Positions 36,589 through 45,299 of a stretch of 64,000 bases of DNA are shown in pieces. Position 1 is the first letter of the stretch. Each line of letters starts with the position of its first letter. A model generated the notes under the pieces. It saw only the letters and a list, made by a program, of their open reading frames with translations, did not search any database and had not been told where the DNA came from. A program made the position numbers and the translations under genes. This DNA comes from Beijerinckia mobilis (GTDB taxonomy: Bacteria; Pseudomonadota; Alphaproteobacteria; Rhizobiales; Beijerinckiaceae): the NCBI RefSeq assembly GCF_000745425.1, contig NZ_JQJH01000001.1:372001-436000 (forward strand), in the 5' to 3' direction.

Positions 36589-36989
36589 CCAAATCCGCTC
36601 CTGACCTCAATCCAGCGGCGTGAAGGGCGGGTGTCCCGGAAGCCGTGTCGAAAAAGCCCCTCTCGCAGCAGCTGGCAATGCCGAACCGCCCCATCAGGAG
36701 ACGCTTGTTAGAAAAGAAGCCTTTCAGTGCCCGCGAACCCCCTCGCAAGTCAAGGCGAACCAACGTAAAGCTCGTGGCGATGCAAAGGCTCACGGCTCGC
36801 AGGATTTGATGAATTTTCGGCCTTTCAGCGAAGAAAGCGCGAAATCATATCTTGCGCCCATTTCCTATTTGACAGAAAGGTTTCGCACAAATAACGGGAG
36901 CCCCCGGGTTTGGCGCCCTTTCCCTTTCGGGTTGCTATCCCTACTTGGCCCATGTTTGGCGAAACCATTGTCTCATTAGAGGATTGCCT
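36589..36989. other. Intergenic region upstream of the FYDLN gene
   Basis: 400 bases between divergent cmk and the FYDLN-domain gene. No aroA remnant or other gene was found. It should contain both promoters; no clear -35/-10 pair stands out. Confidence 0.35.
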
Positions 36990-37355
36990 GTGGCGAAACC
37001 AGAACTTGGCGGTAAGCACCAGTGCCAGAATTGCGGCACGCGGTTTTTCGATTTGAACCGCACGCCTATCGTCTGTCCTAAATGCGGAACCTTGTTCCAG
37101 TCTCCCGCCATGGCCCGGACGGCGCAACGAGCGACGGCGGCGGCCGATGACGACGAGATGGAAATGCCGGCTGGCGCCGAGCTTATTTCGCTGGAGGATG
37201 CGGAAGCCGGCGAAGACAAGGTCACCATTGATGCGGATGCCGACGACGTGGAAATCGAAGTCGCCGACGACACCTTCCTCGAGGAAGAGGAAGAAGACAA
37301 CGACGATGTCGCCGATCTGATCGACGGCGATTTAGAAGATGATGAAGAACGCTAA
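36990..37355 (+). CDS. FYDLN acid-domain protein (TIGR02300 family)
   Basis: 121-residue protein typical of alphaproteobacteria. An N-terminal zinc ribbon, CQNCGTRFFDLNRTPIVCPK then CGTLF, carries the FYDLN-like FFDLN. The rest is very acidic, ending DNDDVADLIDGDLEDDEER. The GTG start at 36990 follows AGAGGA and begins VAKPELGGKHQC, the conserved family start; an ATG 15 codons upstream adds unrelated residues. The function is unknown. It commonly lies next to cmk/aroA and a tRNA-Ala in Rhizobiales, as here. Confidence 0.9.
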   Translation: MAKPELGGKHQCQNCGTRFFDLNRTPIVCPKCGTLFQSPAMARTAQRATAAADDDEMEMPAGAELISLEDAEAGEDKVTIDADADDVEIEVADDTFLEEEEEDNDDVADLIDGDLEDDEER

Positions 37356-37553
37356 TGTTTAGCTTGTCGAACGCTTCGGTTGCGGCTATACACCGGCCGT
37401 AACGAAGCGGCGGCGCTGCTTCGCAGCCTTCCGGCCCAAACGGAAGGGCGGGATTTGAGAGGTATCCCCTCTCCAAATTCCCAAAGAACCCAGCATGGAA
37501 ATGTTTACTCGCTAAACAATACGTTTCTATGATACAGGGTCTCAAAATGGTTC

Positions 37554-37629
37554 GGGGTCATAGCTCAGTTGGGAGAGCGCTTCAATGGCATTGAAGAGGT
37601 CGGCGGTTCGATTCCGCCTGGCTCCACCA
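37554..37629 (+). tRNA. tRNA-Ala (GGC)
   Basis: 76 bases including an encoded CCA. The acceptor stem GGGGTCA pairs with TGGCTCC (two G-T pairs). D arm AGCTCAGTTGGGAGAGC; anticodon stem CTTCA/TGAAG with loop ATGGCAT, anticodon GGC reading GCC; T arm GGCGGTTCGATTCCGCC. The cloverleaf is complete. The base count and the standard GTTCGATTC make this secure. Confidence 0.97.
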
Positions 37630-38199
37630 ATTTCTTCTTCGTTTTAATCAGCTTTATCCTTGCAGAAGCCCGTTGAAAGATCGGGCTTCGTGTCCCTCGA
37701 TATCTTTCTTCTGGAATCGCGCTGCCCTGACAGACGGAGAGCAGGTTGCAGTGCTTCGGCGCTTGCGGTTCGTTAGCACTTACATCGGGACCATGACTGC
37801 CGAATTGAAGGCGCGTGCCACCCACATCTCGTCTCACGCTTCCCGGGAAACGATCATGACAGCCGAGATTCGGAATGGCTCAAGGCTCCGGATTTTTTAT
37901 CCGGCCGCGATTGCAGCGAATCATCCATCTGCACGCTCCAGACCGGCGAAGAATCAAACGCATGGCTGAGGCTGCCGGGCCGTATCCGTTGCTATTGAAG
38001 ATGGCCACGATGAAGGGACCATCATGGTCAACAATCCCGAGGCAACCAAGCCCGAGTTAAGCAAATCACAGACGGCAGCATAATGAATCAATATCGCTCA
38101 GCCTCGACACATTCGTTGGGCAACAAGCGATTGCTGCCTCACCGGCATCATAATCTGGCGTCGCGAGCGAAGCGTGTTGACGCAATCCGACTCCATGTT
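37630..38199. other. Gene-free stretch downstream of tRNA-Ala
   Basis: 570 bases. A hairpin GAAGCCCG/CGGGCTTC (37665-37689) lies 36 bases after the tRNA and may end its transcript. Tests for an integrase, a tRNA 3' copy (attachment site) or a gene remnant were negative by eye. The sulfur-uptake block begins right after it. Confidence 0.4.
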
Positions 38200-39021
38200 T
38201 CACCAATCCGAGGCATGGCCAAGGAGTGTCAGAATCTCATGGCGTTGGCGGACGAGATCCTCATCATCGCGATGACGCGGGTAGGCTTTATCGATCCTGA
38301 TATCCGCCTTGATGCGGGCTGGACGCTCACTGAAGACGAGTACACGCGTCGCCATCAGAAGAGCTTCCTCGATATCATGGGTGACGAGCAAAGCCACAAA
38401 TCCGGCACTTTGCCAGATCCGCACGATTTCGCCTTGCATGGACAAACGCGTCAGGGCGTCGAGCTTGCCGAGCGGTTCATCGAGCAACAGGAATTTCGGA
38501 TCATTGACCAGGGCACGTGCCAGAGAGACACGCTGCGCCATGCCGCCGGAGAGTTGATGCGGATAGGCATTGGCGAAATTTTGCAGACCCACCAGTCGCA
38601 GGACATCATCGACACGTGCCCGGCTCGCACGCAAGAGCCCGCGCGCTTCGAGACCTATTGCGATATTGTCCCAAACCTTGCGCCAGGGGAATAACGTCGG
38701 ATCCTGGAACACGAGGATCCGGGACGGATCGGGACCCAAAATTGGACCTTCTTCCGTGGCGACGACGCCGGAAACCGGCGTCTCAAGACCAGCGACAAGA
38801 CGTAGGAGGGTGGACTTGCCACAGCCACTCGGTCCCAGCAAGGCAATGAATTCGCCCACCCCTACGCTGAAATCAACACGATCGAGGACCTGCAGATGCG
38901 TGTCTCGCAGGAAGAAGCCGTGGCTGACATCACGCACGGCAAGCGCCGGGAGAAGGGATGCCTGGAGGGAGGACGCCGAGACCTCGCCAGAAGTCCTTTC
39001 ACGCAGCGCGGACTCTACCAT
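38200..39021 (-). CDS. ABC transporter ATPase, SsuB/TauB-like
   Basis: 273-residue ATPase of the sulfonate/nitrate/taurine importer family. Walker A GPSGCGKSTLLRLVAG, Q-loop FQDPTLFPWRKVWDNIAIGL, signature LSGGMAQRVSLARAL, Walker B FLLLDEPLGKLD and switch LVTHDIEEALLM are complete. The ATG at 39021 overlaps the permease stop (ATGGTAG), so translation is coupled; the frame is open further upstream inside the permease gene but that part is not ATPase-like. With the permease and binding protein upstream it forms a complete importer. The substrate is most likely an aliphatic sulfonate or sulfonate-like compound, judged by neighbours. Confidence 0.93.
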   Translation of the reverse strand: MVESALRERTSGEVSASSLQASLLPALAVRDVSHGFFLRDTHLQVLDRVDFSVGVGEFIALLGPSGCGKSTLLRLVAGLETPVSGVVATEEGPILGPDPSRILVFQDPTLFPWRKVWDNIAIGLEARGLLRASRARVDDVLRLVGLQNFANAYPHQLSGGMAQRVSLARALVNDPKFLLLDEPLGKLDALTRLSMQGEIVRIWQSAGFVALLVTHDIEEALLMATRVLVFSERPARIKADIRIDKAYPRHRDDEDLVRQRHEILTLLGHASDW

Positions 39022-40061
39022 TGGAGCGCATTCTTCTGATACGAGAGCAACCAGTCGCGCACCTTGAAGAGAAGGGTCACGAGACTGGAACACATCAGCG
39101 CCATAACCAGAAGACAGGCATACATATTGGCATAGGCCGCCCACCCTTGCGCCCAATTCATGTAGAAGCCGAGGCCCGCCTTCACGCCCATCATTTCAGC
39201 AGTCACCAATACGACGAATGATGCGCCAAGGCCCATGAACAGACCGATGAAGACATGTGGCAAGGCAGCAGGGATCGCGACCTTGCGGATCAGGAACCAG
39301 CGGCTCGCGCCCATCGTCCGCGCGACATCATAATAAGCCGGGTCGACCCCGCGCACACCGGACCAGGTCAGAATCGTTACGGGAAATCCCACTGCAAGGG
39401 CGATCAGGAAAATGCTCGCCGCGTGGCTCGAAGGGAAGGCGAAAAAGGCGAGCGGCAGCCAGGCGACCGGTGGCAAGGGACCGATGAGCCTAAGAATTGG
39501 ATGCATCCAATAACCGATCGCTTTCCAGCAGCCGAGCGCGACTCCAAGGCCGAATCCCACCACGGCACCGAAGAAGACACCGAGACTCAATAATTCCAGT
39601 GAAGCCAGGACGCTTTCAAGCAATTTACCGCCATCGTCCAAAAAGACTTCCAGTAAAGCCTGCGGCGGGGGAAAGAACGGCATAGGCAGCAGGCCGGACT
39701 TGGCCGTGCTCCATTCCCAGGCGGCGAGAAACAGGCCGAGCACCAGGCTCCAGGGAAGAAACCGGAGCACCGGCGCCACGATTCTGGGCAGAAAGAGGTG
39801 CAGCAAACCAATGGTGAACAAGAGCCCCGAAACCACCTCGGCCAAAATCGCAAATTCAGTCGCCCGCCCCCAATCCCCAACATCCTCGGCAACTTGTGTG
39901 ATGATGCCGGCCGATCCCCATGCCGCACTCGCGGCAAAGGCAAGAATGACAATCGCCTGGGAATGACCGGCTACAGATTTCTTACTCGCGGAAACGGTGC
40001 TTTCCTGTGGCCTGAAGGAGCCCGCAGGATCAGCATCACGAGTGGAAATCAACGCGGACAT
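39015..40061 (-). CDS. ABC transporter permease, SsuC/TauC-like
   Basis: 348-residue inner-membrane permease. Helices are visible at about 30-52, 68-90, 98-118, 155-180 and onward. The cytoplasmic coupling loop has the family EAA pattern around YYDVARTMGASRWFLIRKVAIPAALPHVFIG. The 25 residues before the first helix (ISTRDADPAGSFRPQESTVS) are hydrophilic. It lies 9 bases after the binding-protein stop and overlaps the ATPase start by 7 bases, so all three belong to one operon. Confidence 0.92.
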   Translation of the reverse strand: MSALISTRDADPAGSFRPQESTVSASKKSVAGHSQAIVILAFAASAAWGSAGIITQVAEDVGDWGRATEFAILAEVVSGLLFTIGLLHLFLPRIVAPVLRFLPWSLVLGLFLAAWEWSTAKSGLLPMPFFPPPQALLEVFLDDGGKLLESVLASLELLSLGVFFGAVVGFGLGVALGCWKAIGYWMHPILRLIGPLPPVAWLPLAFFAFPSSHAASIFLIALAVGFPVTILTWSGVRGVDPAYYDVARTMGASRWFLIRKVAIPAALPHVFIGLFMGLGASFVVLVTAEMMGVKAGLGFYMNWAQGWAAYANMYACLLVMALMCSSLVTLLFKVRDWLLSYQKNALQW

Positions 40062-40070
40062 GATGACACC

Positions 40071-41171
40071 TCAGCTGCTCAAGACATCCACGACGATCCG
40101 GTCAGCATAGCGCGCGGGATCCGTGCTCCGTTTCAGGACATCGATCAATTTCAAGTCTTGCGCATAATGCGTGAGTTCGCGTTTGAGATCAGCGCCCACC
40201 GGATGCGCATGATGGGTGTGATAGCGGGCAAGCCCCGCGAGTTCGGCGACGCTGATGGAGGTGACATAAGGCGCGAGCGCCGCTGCCGATTCATCCGGAT
40301 GGGCCGCCGTGAATTCGCCGGCATCGAGTAGCGAACGGACGAGGGCCGCCACGGCCTTCTTGTCTTCACGCAGCAGCTTGCCGCTCACACCAATGATACA
40401 GCAGGTTAGCTGCGCGTAATCATCCCGCATGTTGGACGAGACTTCCGCGAAGGTCCCATCCTTCAGCCAGGAATAGGTATAGGGATCGCCGTCGGCGCAG
40501 GCCTGGGCTTCACCCTTTTCGACGGCCGCGCGAAGGAGCGGCTGAGGGTAAATCTTGTAATCGACATCATGCTCCGGATCGACACCGGCCTTCTTCAGAA
40601 GGATCGCGAAGAAATTCCTGGCCGGAGAGTTTGTATCGCTGACAGCAATTGTCTTGCCTTTCAGGTCCTTCAGTGCGCTGATACCTGACGCTTTGGGCGC
40701 GAGCAGGCGCAGACAGCCACCATGCAGTCCAGCGACAATCTTGACATCGAAGCCCTGCTCTAGCGGTTTCAACCATCTCAGCGCCATGCCAACGGCGGCA
40801 TCGGCCTTTCCAGTGGCAAGCGTTTCCAGCAATTGATCGGTCGAACCGGAATAATTGATGAGAGAAACATCAAGGCCATTCTTGGCGAAATAGCCTTTGT
40901 CCAGCGCGGCGGGAATTGTCGGCAGGCAAGCGGCTGTCGCGTTCCAGGCGAAATTGATTTTGCGCAAAGGCCCCACAGCCGGAGCACCGGCTGCGGCATC
41001 TCCGGAAGCCGCAGTGCGGCAAAGCGGCCATTCCCCAACCAGAGGCGCGAGCCGATTCGGGCCAGCCGCCACATCGGTTCGAAAGGAAAGCCCAAAGGGG
41101 ATGACAAGGCCCAAGGCCCCAGCTCCCTTGAGGAACAACCGACGTTGATGCGGCGAGATGGAAAACGGCAT
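40071..41171 (-). CDS. ABC transporter substrate-binding protein, SsuA-like
   Basis: 366-residue periplasmic binding protein. The N-terminus HQRRLFLKGAGALGLVIPFG is a clear Tat signal. The mature protein shows FAWNATAACLPTIPAALDKG and YFAKNGLDVSLINYSGSTDQ, the sulfonate/nitrate binding-protein entry, then GKADAAVGMALRWLKPLEQG and LKGKTIAVSDTNSPARNFFA. LTCCIIGVSGKLLREDKKA and a C-terminal helix bundle complete the fold. It is the first gene of the importer operon, so its promoter must lie in 41172-41350. Confidence 0.9.
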   Translation of the reverse strand: MPFSISPHQRRLFLKGAGALGLVIPFGLSFRTDVAAGPNRLAPLVGEWPLCRTAASGDAAAGAPAVGPLRKINFAWNATAACLPTIPAALDKGYFAKNGLDVSLINYSGSTDQLLETLATGKADAAVGMALRWLKPLEQGFDVKIVAGLHGGCLRLLAPKASGISALKDLKGKTIAVSDTNSPARNFFAILLKKAGVDPEHDVDYKIYPQPLLRAAVEKGEAQACADGDPYTYSWLKDGTFAEVSSNMRDDYAQLTCCIIGVSGKLLREDKKAVAALVRSLLDAGEFTAAHPDESAAALAPYVTSISVAELAGLARYHTHHAHPVGADLKRELTHYAQDLKLIDVLKRSTDPARYADRIVVDVLSS

Positions 41172-41350
41172 GGATGGGACCCATGGGAGGAGGTTGTGAC
41201 GTCATAATTCACTTAATCTATGTATTATATATTTTGATTGTCGGCAAGTCATAATCTTGTGCAGCGTTCAATGAAACGACAAAGCATAGAAATCACAGCC
41301 GTAAATGCTGCATTGTATCCGAATGCACTCTACCGGCACCAGCCATCACG

Positions 41351-41800
41351 GTGCAGCAGCTTGCCAACAAACTTGCGCGCAATGAGGTAACCCTCATTGA
41401 ACTTGCTCCAAGCTCCATTTATCGGCAAGGGCACATTCCAGGAGCGTGGTTTGCCGTGCGAGCGCATACAGCAGAAGTCTTCGAAAAGGTACCAAACAAC
41501 CAGACAATTGTTCTGACCTCACCGGATGGGTTTCTTGCAGCCTATGCGGTGGAGGATTTCGGACTCCTGTTTCAAGCCGAGATCTTCCATCTGGAAGGCG
41601 GAACAAATAGCTGGAACGAGGCCCGCCTTCCTTTCGAAGACGGTTTGCTGCGTGCCGCGACGAAGATCGACGATATTTATCGGCGCCCCTATGAGGGAAC
41701 GGACAATCCGGTTGCCGCGATGGAAGCCTATCTCGAATGGGAATATGGACTGGTCGAACAGCTTGCCCGTGACGCTTCTCACGGATTCGTAGTCATCTGA
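41351..41800 (+). CDS. Short rhodanese-like protein lacking the active-site Cys; possibly truncated
   Basis: 149 residues starting at GTG with no clear ribosome-binding site. VTLIELAPSSIYRQGHIPGA matches the rhodanese CH2A-like segment, and FHLEGGTNSWNEARLPFEDG matches its end. The loop that normally holds the catalytic Cys reads IVLTSPDGFLAAYA, with Thr-Ser instead. The C-terminus (AYLEWEYGLVEQLARDASHGFVVI) resembles the end of larger multi-domain rhodanese-homology proteins of sulfur-starvation clusters, from memory. The frame stays open for 97 bases before the GTG. It may therefore be the last domain of a gene cut at the 5' end. It is divergent from the importer. Confidence 0.6.
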   Translation: MQQLANKLARNEVTLIELAPSSIYRQGHIPGAWFAVRAHTAEVFEKVPNNQTIVLTSPDGFLAAYAVEDFGLLFQAEIFHLEGGTNSWNEARLPFEDGLLRAATKIDDIYRRPYEGTDNPVAAMEAYLEWEYGLVEQLARDASHGFVVI

Positions 41801-42161
41801 CACAAGCATCGGACTTTCTGTGACGCAGACAAATGAAACGGACACAATTCAACGTCGCGGGGGTAGCGGCTTCCAATCAGGATGACGTTTCATATAATGT
41901 AGCTCTGCTGTATGGGCCCCTTCCATGACAAGGGCGATCGACCCAGACAATAATCACGACAAACTGGCCTGGGCAGCCCTGCTCCGCCGGCTGGACAGGG
42001 AACTGCCAGGCTATGACAGCTGACTCTTTCCCTCTCTATTGATACCCACAGTCTCGAAAATCCTGTCATATGCAGAGCATTTTCCGACCATCGGAACATG
42101 CTCCTTCTTTTTGGTGAAGTGTTCCTGAAACATCCGATCCACCTTCGGTCCTCAGCACGTC
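41801..42161. other. Intergenic region with tiny reading frame and decayed repeat
   Basis: A 32-codon frame at 41925-42023 reads MTRAIDPDNNHDKLAWAALL then RRLDRELPGYDS, with protein-like composition but no ribosome-binding site; it may be a small protein or a remnant. A decayed repeat follows at 42074-42136. Nothing else was found. Confidence 0.35.
42074..42136 (+). repeat. Composite palindromic element, decayed copy
   Basis: AGAGCATTTTCCGA...CGGAACATGCTC keeps the outer stem; TTTTTGGTGAAGTGTTCCTG then AAACATCCGA is a worn version of the second hairpin. The inner hairpin is lost. It lies just past the end of the acyl-CoA-dehydrogenase-like gene. Confidence 0.5.
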
Positions 42162-43409
42162 TCAGGCCCGCTCGGATCCGGGCGTGGCAGCGAAAGCCTC
42201 CCGTCCGGCGCTGGAGAGAATAACGTCGTTCTGAGGTGTATGGATACGGCTGCACAAAATATCGCGATAGTGCCGTTCAAGAGGATTTGCACGGGAGAGA
42301 CCCGGGTTTCCGGACAGTTCGACAGCCTGTTCAACAGCCGCAATTACATTGCCGGTGGCAAGATATTTGATGAAATTACAGTCCCGTCCCGACGGCCGGT
42401 GCCCCTCGTCCACGGAGCCCGCGAAATTTTCGAGCAGGATCGCATTATTGAACAACAAAGCGTCAATACGGCCGACGGCTTCCTGAAACCGCTCAAGACT
42501 TGCAAGCGGTGCATTGAGATTGGATGGAACCCGTTCCTTGGCAAATTGCACGAACCAATCCCGTGCGGCATGCGCCACACCATCATAAAGCGCACTCAGT
42601 AGCACCGCCATCCATATAAGCTGTAACGGATCCAGACCACGTTGAACCGAAGGTGGCTGCAGATTGATGGCATGATCGAAAGGCACCAGGACTTCATCGA
42701 AGACGACTTCATGACTTCCACTCGCCCGCATACCGAGATGATCCCAGTTCTCGATGACCTTGATACCAGGCGTCTGCCGATGCACCAGAAAGGCACCAAC
42801 CCTCGGCTCGTCCTCATCGGTACGGCCCCACACAGCTAGCCAGGTGAGCGCCGGAATGCCCGTAGAATAGAGTTTACGGCCAGAGATACGCCAGCCTTTC
42901 GGGGTGCGCCGTCCTACCGTTTGCGGCAATCCACCGCGCGCTGGAGAGCCGAGTTCCGGTTCGACACGCAGTGAATTGATGAGAGCACCATTGTCCACAG
43001 CATCGCGCTGGACGATTTCACGCAGGGCTTTGGGCCAATGTCCATCCAAATCTATCGCAATGTGATGGACATATTGCATGACAAGGACGAGCCCGGTCGA
43101 AGGGTCACCCTTACCAATGGCACGGACAATCTGGGCGGCGGCCTGCAGAGTTGCCGCGCCCCCTCCGAAAGTCTCCGGAAGACCTCCACCACTTGCCGAC
43201 GGCACCGCAAAAGCAAGCAGCCCCAGTTCGTGCAAGCGCGCGATATTCTCAAAGGCGAATGATCCTTCCCTGTCATGCTGAGCCGCCCGCGACGCAAATT
43301 CCTCGGTCAGCGATGAGAGCGCTATGGTTAGATCATTCTGCGGCGTCGGTGCAGAGAGATTGGATGTCACGGCACGGGGCAGCACATACACTGAGGAAGC
43401 AGGCGCCAT
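42162..43409 (-). CDS. Acyl-CoA-dehydrogenase-fold flavoprotein, SfnB/DszC-like
   Basis: 415-residue protein of the acyl-CoA dehydrogenase superfamily, in the subgroup linked to sulfur acquisition (SfnB) and flavin monooxygenases (DszC). Segments: FENIARLHELGLLAFAVPSA (N-terminal helical domain), GWRISGRKLYSTGIPALTWL in the middle beta domain, IENWDHLGMRASGSHEVVFD, and a helical C-terminus. No catalytic Glu of classical dehydrogenases was identified, consistent with monooxygenase-type members. The ATG at 43409 follows GGAG; an in-frame ATG 22 codons upstream lacks a signal. Its position between two sulfonate-type uptake genes supports a role in freeing sulfur from organosulfur compounds. Confidence 0.85.
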   Translation of the reverse strand: MAPASSVYVLPRAVTSNLSAPTPQNDLTIALSSLTEEFASRAAQHDREGSFAFENIARLHELGLLAFAVPSASGGGLPETFGGGAATLQAAAQIVRAIGKGDPSTGLVLVMQYVHHIAIDLDGHWPKALREIVQRDAVDNGALINSLRVEPELGSPARGGLPQTVGRRTPKGWRISGRKLYSTGIPALTWLAVWGRTDEDEPRVGAFLVHRQTPGIKVIENWDHLGMRASGSHEVVFDEVLVPFDHAINLQPPSVQRGLDPLQLIWMAVLLSALYDGVAHAARDWFVQFAKERVPSNLNAPLASLERFQEAVGRIDALLFNNAILLENFAGSVDEGHRPSGRDCNFIKYLATGNVIAAVEQAVELSGNPGLSRANPLERHYRDILCSRIHTPQNDVILSSAGREAFAATPGSERA

Positions 43410-43791
43410 ATTCACATCTCCGTCTCTGGATTGATTGCCTAGCAGGCACGTCCAAACCATCGAGCAACTGGACATGCCGATTCAGTTCTGTCTCTGCCGT
43501 TCGACGGCCCGCCCGCTCATTATCGGAGGCTCTTTTACCGCCGACATCAATCATGAAGAGAATGGATGGACGGATCACGGACCAAGTAATTCCTCACGAG
43601 CCTCATGTCAGGTCATCGCCATGGCCGCGACATGTGAGCGAAAGATATGAGTATATAAAATGATGGATCAGCTTATAAAGTAATGAAACGGCATCACGGC
43701 GACTATTGTGAATTTTTTAGGCGGTGTGTTGACAAAGCTCAAGCCTGCCCTTCTCGGCGGCTCAAGAAGCAAAGGATCCCCGGCGCCATGG
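43410..43791. other. Intergenic region upstream of the SfnB-like gene
   Basis: 380 bases, AT-rich around 43650-43690 (TATAAAATGATGGATC, CTTATAAAG). It should hold the promoter of the SfnB-like gene and the end of the upstream transcript. No gene was found. Confidence 0.35.
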
Positions 43792-44745
43792 TCAATGTAA
43801 AAGCACCTCGTTGAACCGCGCATCGAAAAATGGCGAGGTATCGAACGGCGCCGGGATGATTTTCGTCCTGGCATAGGCCGCGACAGTATCCTGTTGCTCG
43901 GTGACGATATGATCATCGATGGCAACCGGGGAATAGATCAGGCGTCCGAGGGCGTGACGGGCGATTGTCTCGGATAGCCCGGTTTCTTTCGCCCAAACAA
44001 CCGCATAATCGTCAAGATGAGTCTGCGCCCAGACATGAGCCCTGGCGAGACGCCGGACGAAATCGGCAAGAAGATCATTGTTGGTCAAAACTGCTTTGTT
44101 CACCGCGACGAGATAGATCAATCCGCTGAGAAGCCCCTTGCCTCCATCGATGATACGCCTTGTGCCATCCTCCTGCTCCGACTGCGCGGTGTAGGGTTCC
44201 CAGGTGGCCCAAGCGTCGACGGAACCGGATTTCAGTGCGGCGCGTGCATCGGCCGGCGAGAGAAAGACAGGCCTAACATCGTTCAACGAAAGATGCGCAC
44301 TCTCGAGCGCACGTGCGAGAATGTAATGACCGATCGAGCCACGGGCGACGGCAATCCGCTTGCCTTTCAGGTCTTCGGGATTGTGAATCGGCGTCTGCGG
44401 TGCGGCGAGGATGGCAGTGCTGGTTCCATCCGCCCGCGCAGCGTAAATGGCCTTAACCGGGGCCGAGGTTGCCGCCGCGAAAACAAATGGTGCGTCACCC
44501 ACCCAACCGGCGTCGATCGCCCCGCTACGCAAGGCTTCAAACAGCGGTGCGGCAGCCGGAAACACCATCCATTCGATGCGATAGGACGTGTCCAATACAT
44601 TGGCTGCGTTCATGAGCGCATGGAGACCGCCTTTCTGATCACCAATACGCAAAACGCGTTCAGTCGCCCGGCTGCAGTCAATCGATACCATGCCGAACAA
44701 TGCCATCAAGAGCAAGATGAGGATCTGATGCGACAGAAACTTCAT
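43792..44745 (-). CDS. Aliphatic-sulfonate-type ABC substrate-binding protein
   Basis: 317-residue periplasmic binding protein. The Sec signal is KFLSHQILILLLMALFGMVS, ending before SRATERV. The mature start RVLRIGDQKGG replaces the usual IGYQKG. LFEALRSGAIDAGWVGDAPF and FVFAAATSAPVKAIYAARAD are diagnostic of the SsuA family, as are LKGKRIAVARGSIGHYILAR and VDAWATWEPYTAQSE. The ATG at 44745 is used; the frame is open further up, but that part runs through a terminator. No permease follows, so it must share one, perhaps at 39-40 kb. Confidence 0.9.
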   Translation of the reverse strand: MKFLSHQILILLLMALFGMVSIDCSRATERVLRIGDQKGGLHALMNAANVLDTSYRIEWMVFPAAAPLFEALRSGAIDAGWVGDAPFVFAAATSAPVKAIYAARADGTSTAILAAPQTPIHNPEDLKGKRIAVARGSIGHYILARALESAHLSLNDVRPVFLSPADARAALKSGSVDAWATWEPYTAQSEQEDGTRRIIDGGKGLLSGLIYLVAVNKAVLTNNDLLADFVRRLARAHVWAQTHLDDYAVVWAKETGLSETIARHALGRLIYSPVAIDDHIVTEQQDTVAAYARTKIIPAPFDTSPFFDARFNEVLLH

Positions 44746-44760
44746 TGTTGAATGACAGCT

Positions 44761-44791
44761 AAAAAAGCGGCGCTCGCGGGATACGAGCGCC
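44761..44791 (-). terminator. Intrinsic terminator after exbD
   Basis: On the reverse strand, GGCGCTCG-TATCCCG-CGAGCGCC is followed by GCTTTTTT. It lies 47 bases past the exbD stop and upstream of the binding-protein start, so the tonB-exbB-exbD transcript should end here. Confidence 0.88.
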
Positions 44792-44837
44792 AGGAGGAGG
44801 AGCGGGAGGTACGAAAAAAAGTTCAAGACGCGTCGCT

Positions 44838-45299
44838 TTATGGCGTAACGGTTGCCGTTGGCGCGACCGTTGCCGGACTGGCGGGACCGGGGGCTTCGGA
44901 CACGAGGGCGACCTTGGTGTAACCGGCGGAATTGATGAGGCCCATCACTTCTATCACCTTGCCATAGGCAATCGATTTGTCCCCACGGACGTGAATACGG
45001 CGATCCTTGCTCTCGGCATTCTGGCCAAGCACATACACCAGTTCCTCGGACGCGACTTCCGACTGATCGACGAAGAATTTGCCTGAACTGTCGATACTGA
45101 CGGCGATCGGCGGTTTCTGCTCGTTCAGCGGCTTCGTCTGCGCTTTCGGCAGATCGACCGGAACACCCGTCGCCATCAAGGGAGCAGCGACCATGAAAAC
45201 AATGAGCAGAACGAGCATCACATCGACCAGCGGCGTGACATTCATGTCGCTCATGGGAGCGGCTTCACCTCCATCGGCTTTAGGCGACGCGAAGGCCAT
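44838..45299 (-). CDS. exbD: Biopolymer transport protein ExbD
   Basis: 153-residue inner-membrane protein of the TonB energising complex. It has a short cytoplasmic start (AFASPKADGGEAAP) and MSDMNVTPLVDVMLVLLIVF with the proton-conducting Asp in the single helix. A periplasmic domain includes VDLPKAQTKP, SSGKFFVDQSEV and DKSIAYGKVIEVMGLINSAG. The C-terminal PASPATVAPTATVTP tail is extra. The ATG follows AAAGGAGATC and overlaps the exbB end by 20 bases. Confidence 0.96.
   Translation of the reverse strand: MAFASPKADGGEAAPMSDMNVTPLVDVMLVLLIVFMVAAPLMATGVPVDLPKAQTKPLNEQKPPIAVSIDSSGKFFVDQSEVASEELVYVLGQNAESKDRRIHVRGDKSIAYGKVIEVMGLINSAGYTKVALVSEAPGPASPATVAPTATVTP

Noticed and set aside
36589-36989. 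aroA remnant upstream of cmk
   Set aside because: Translated frames of this stretch show no EPSP-synthase motifs.
37565-37837. Reverse-strand 90-codon frame over tRNA-Ala
   Set aside because: Its end (EPGGIEPPTSS...) is the antisense of the tRNA, a well-known false gene.
37630-38199. Integrative element at tRNA-Ala
   Set aside because: No integrase, no repeated tRNA 3' end and no base-composition break that I could see.
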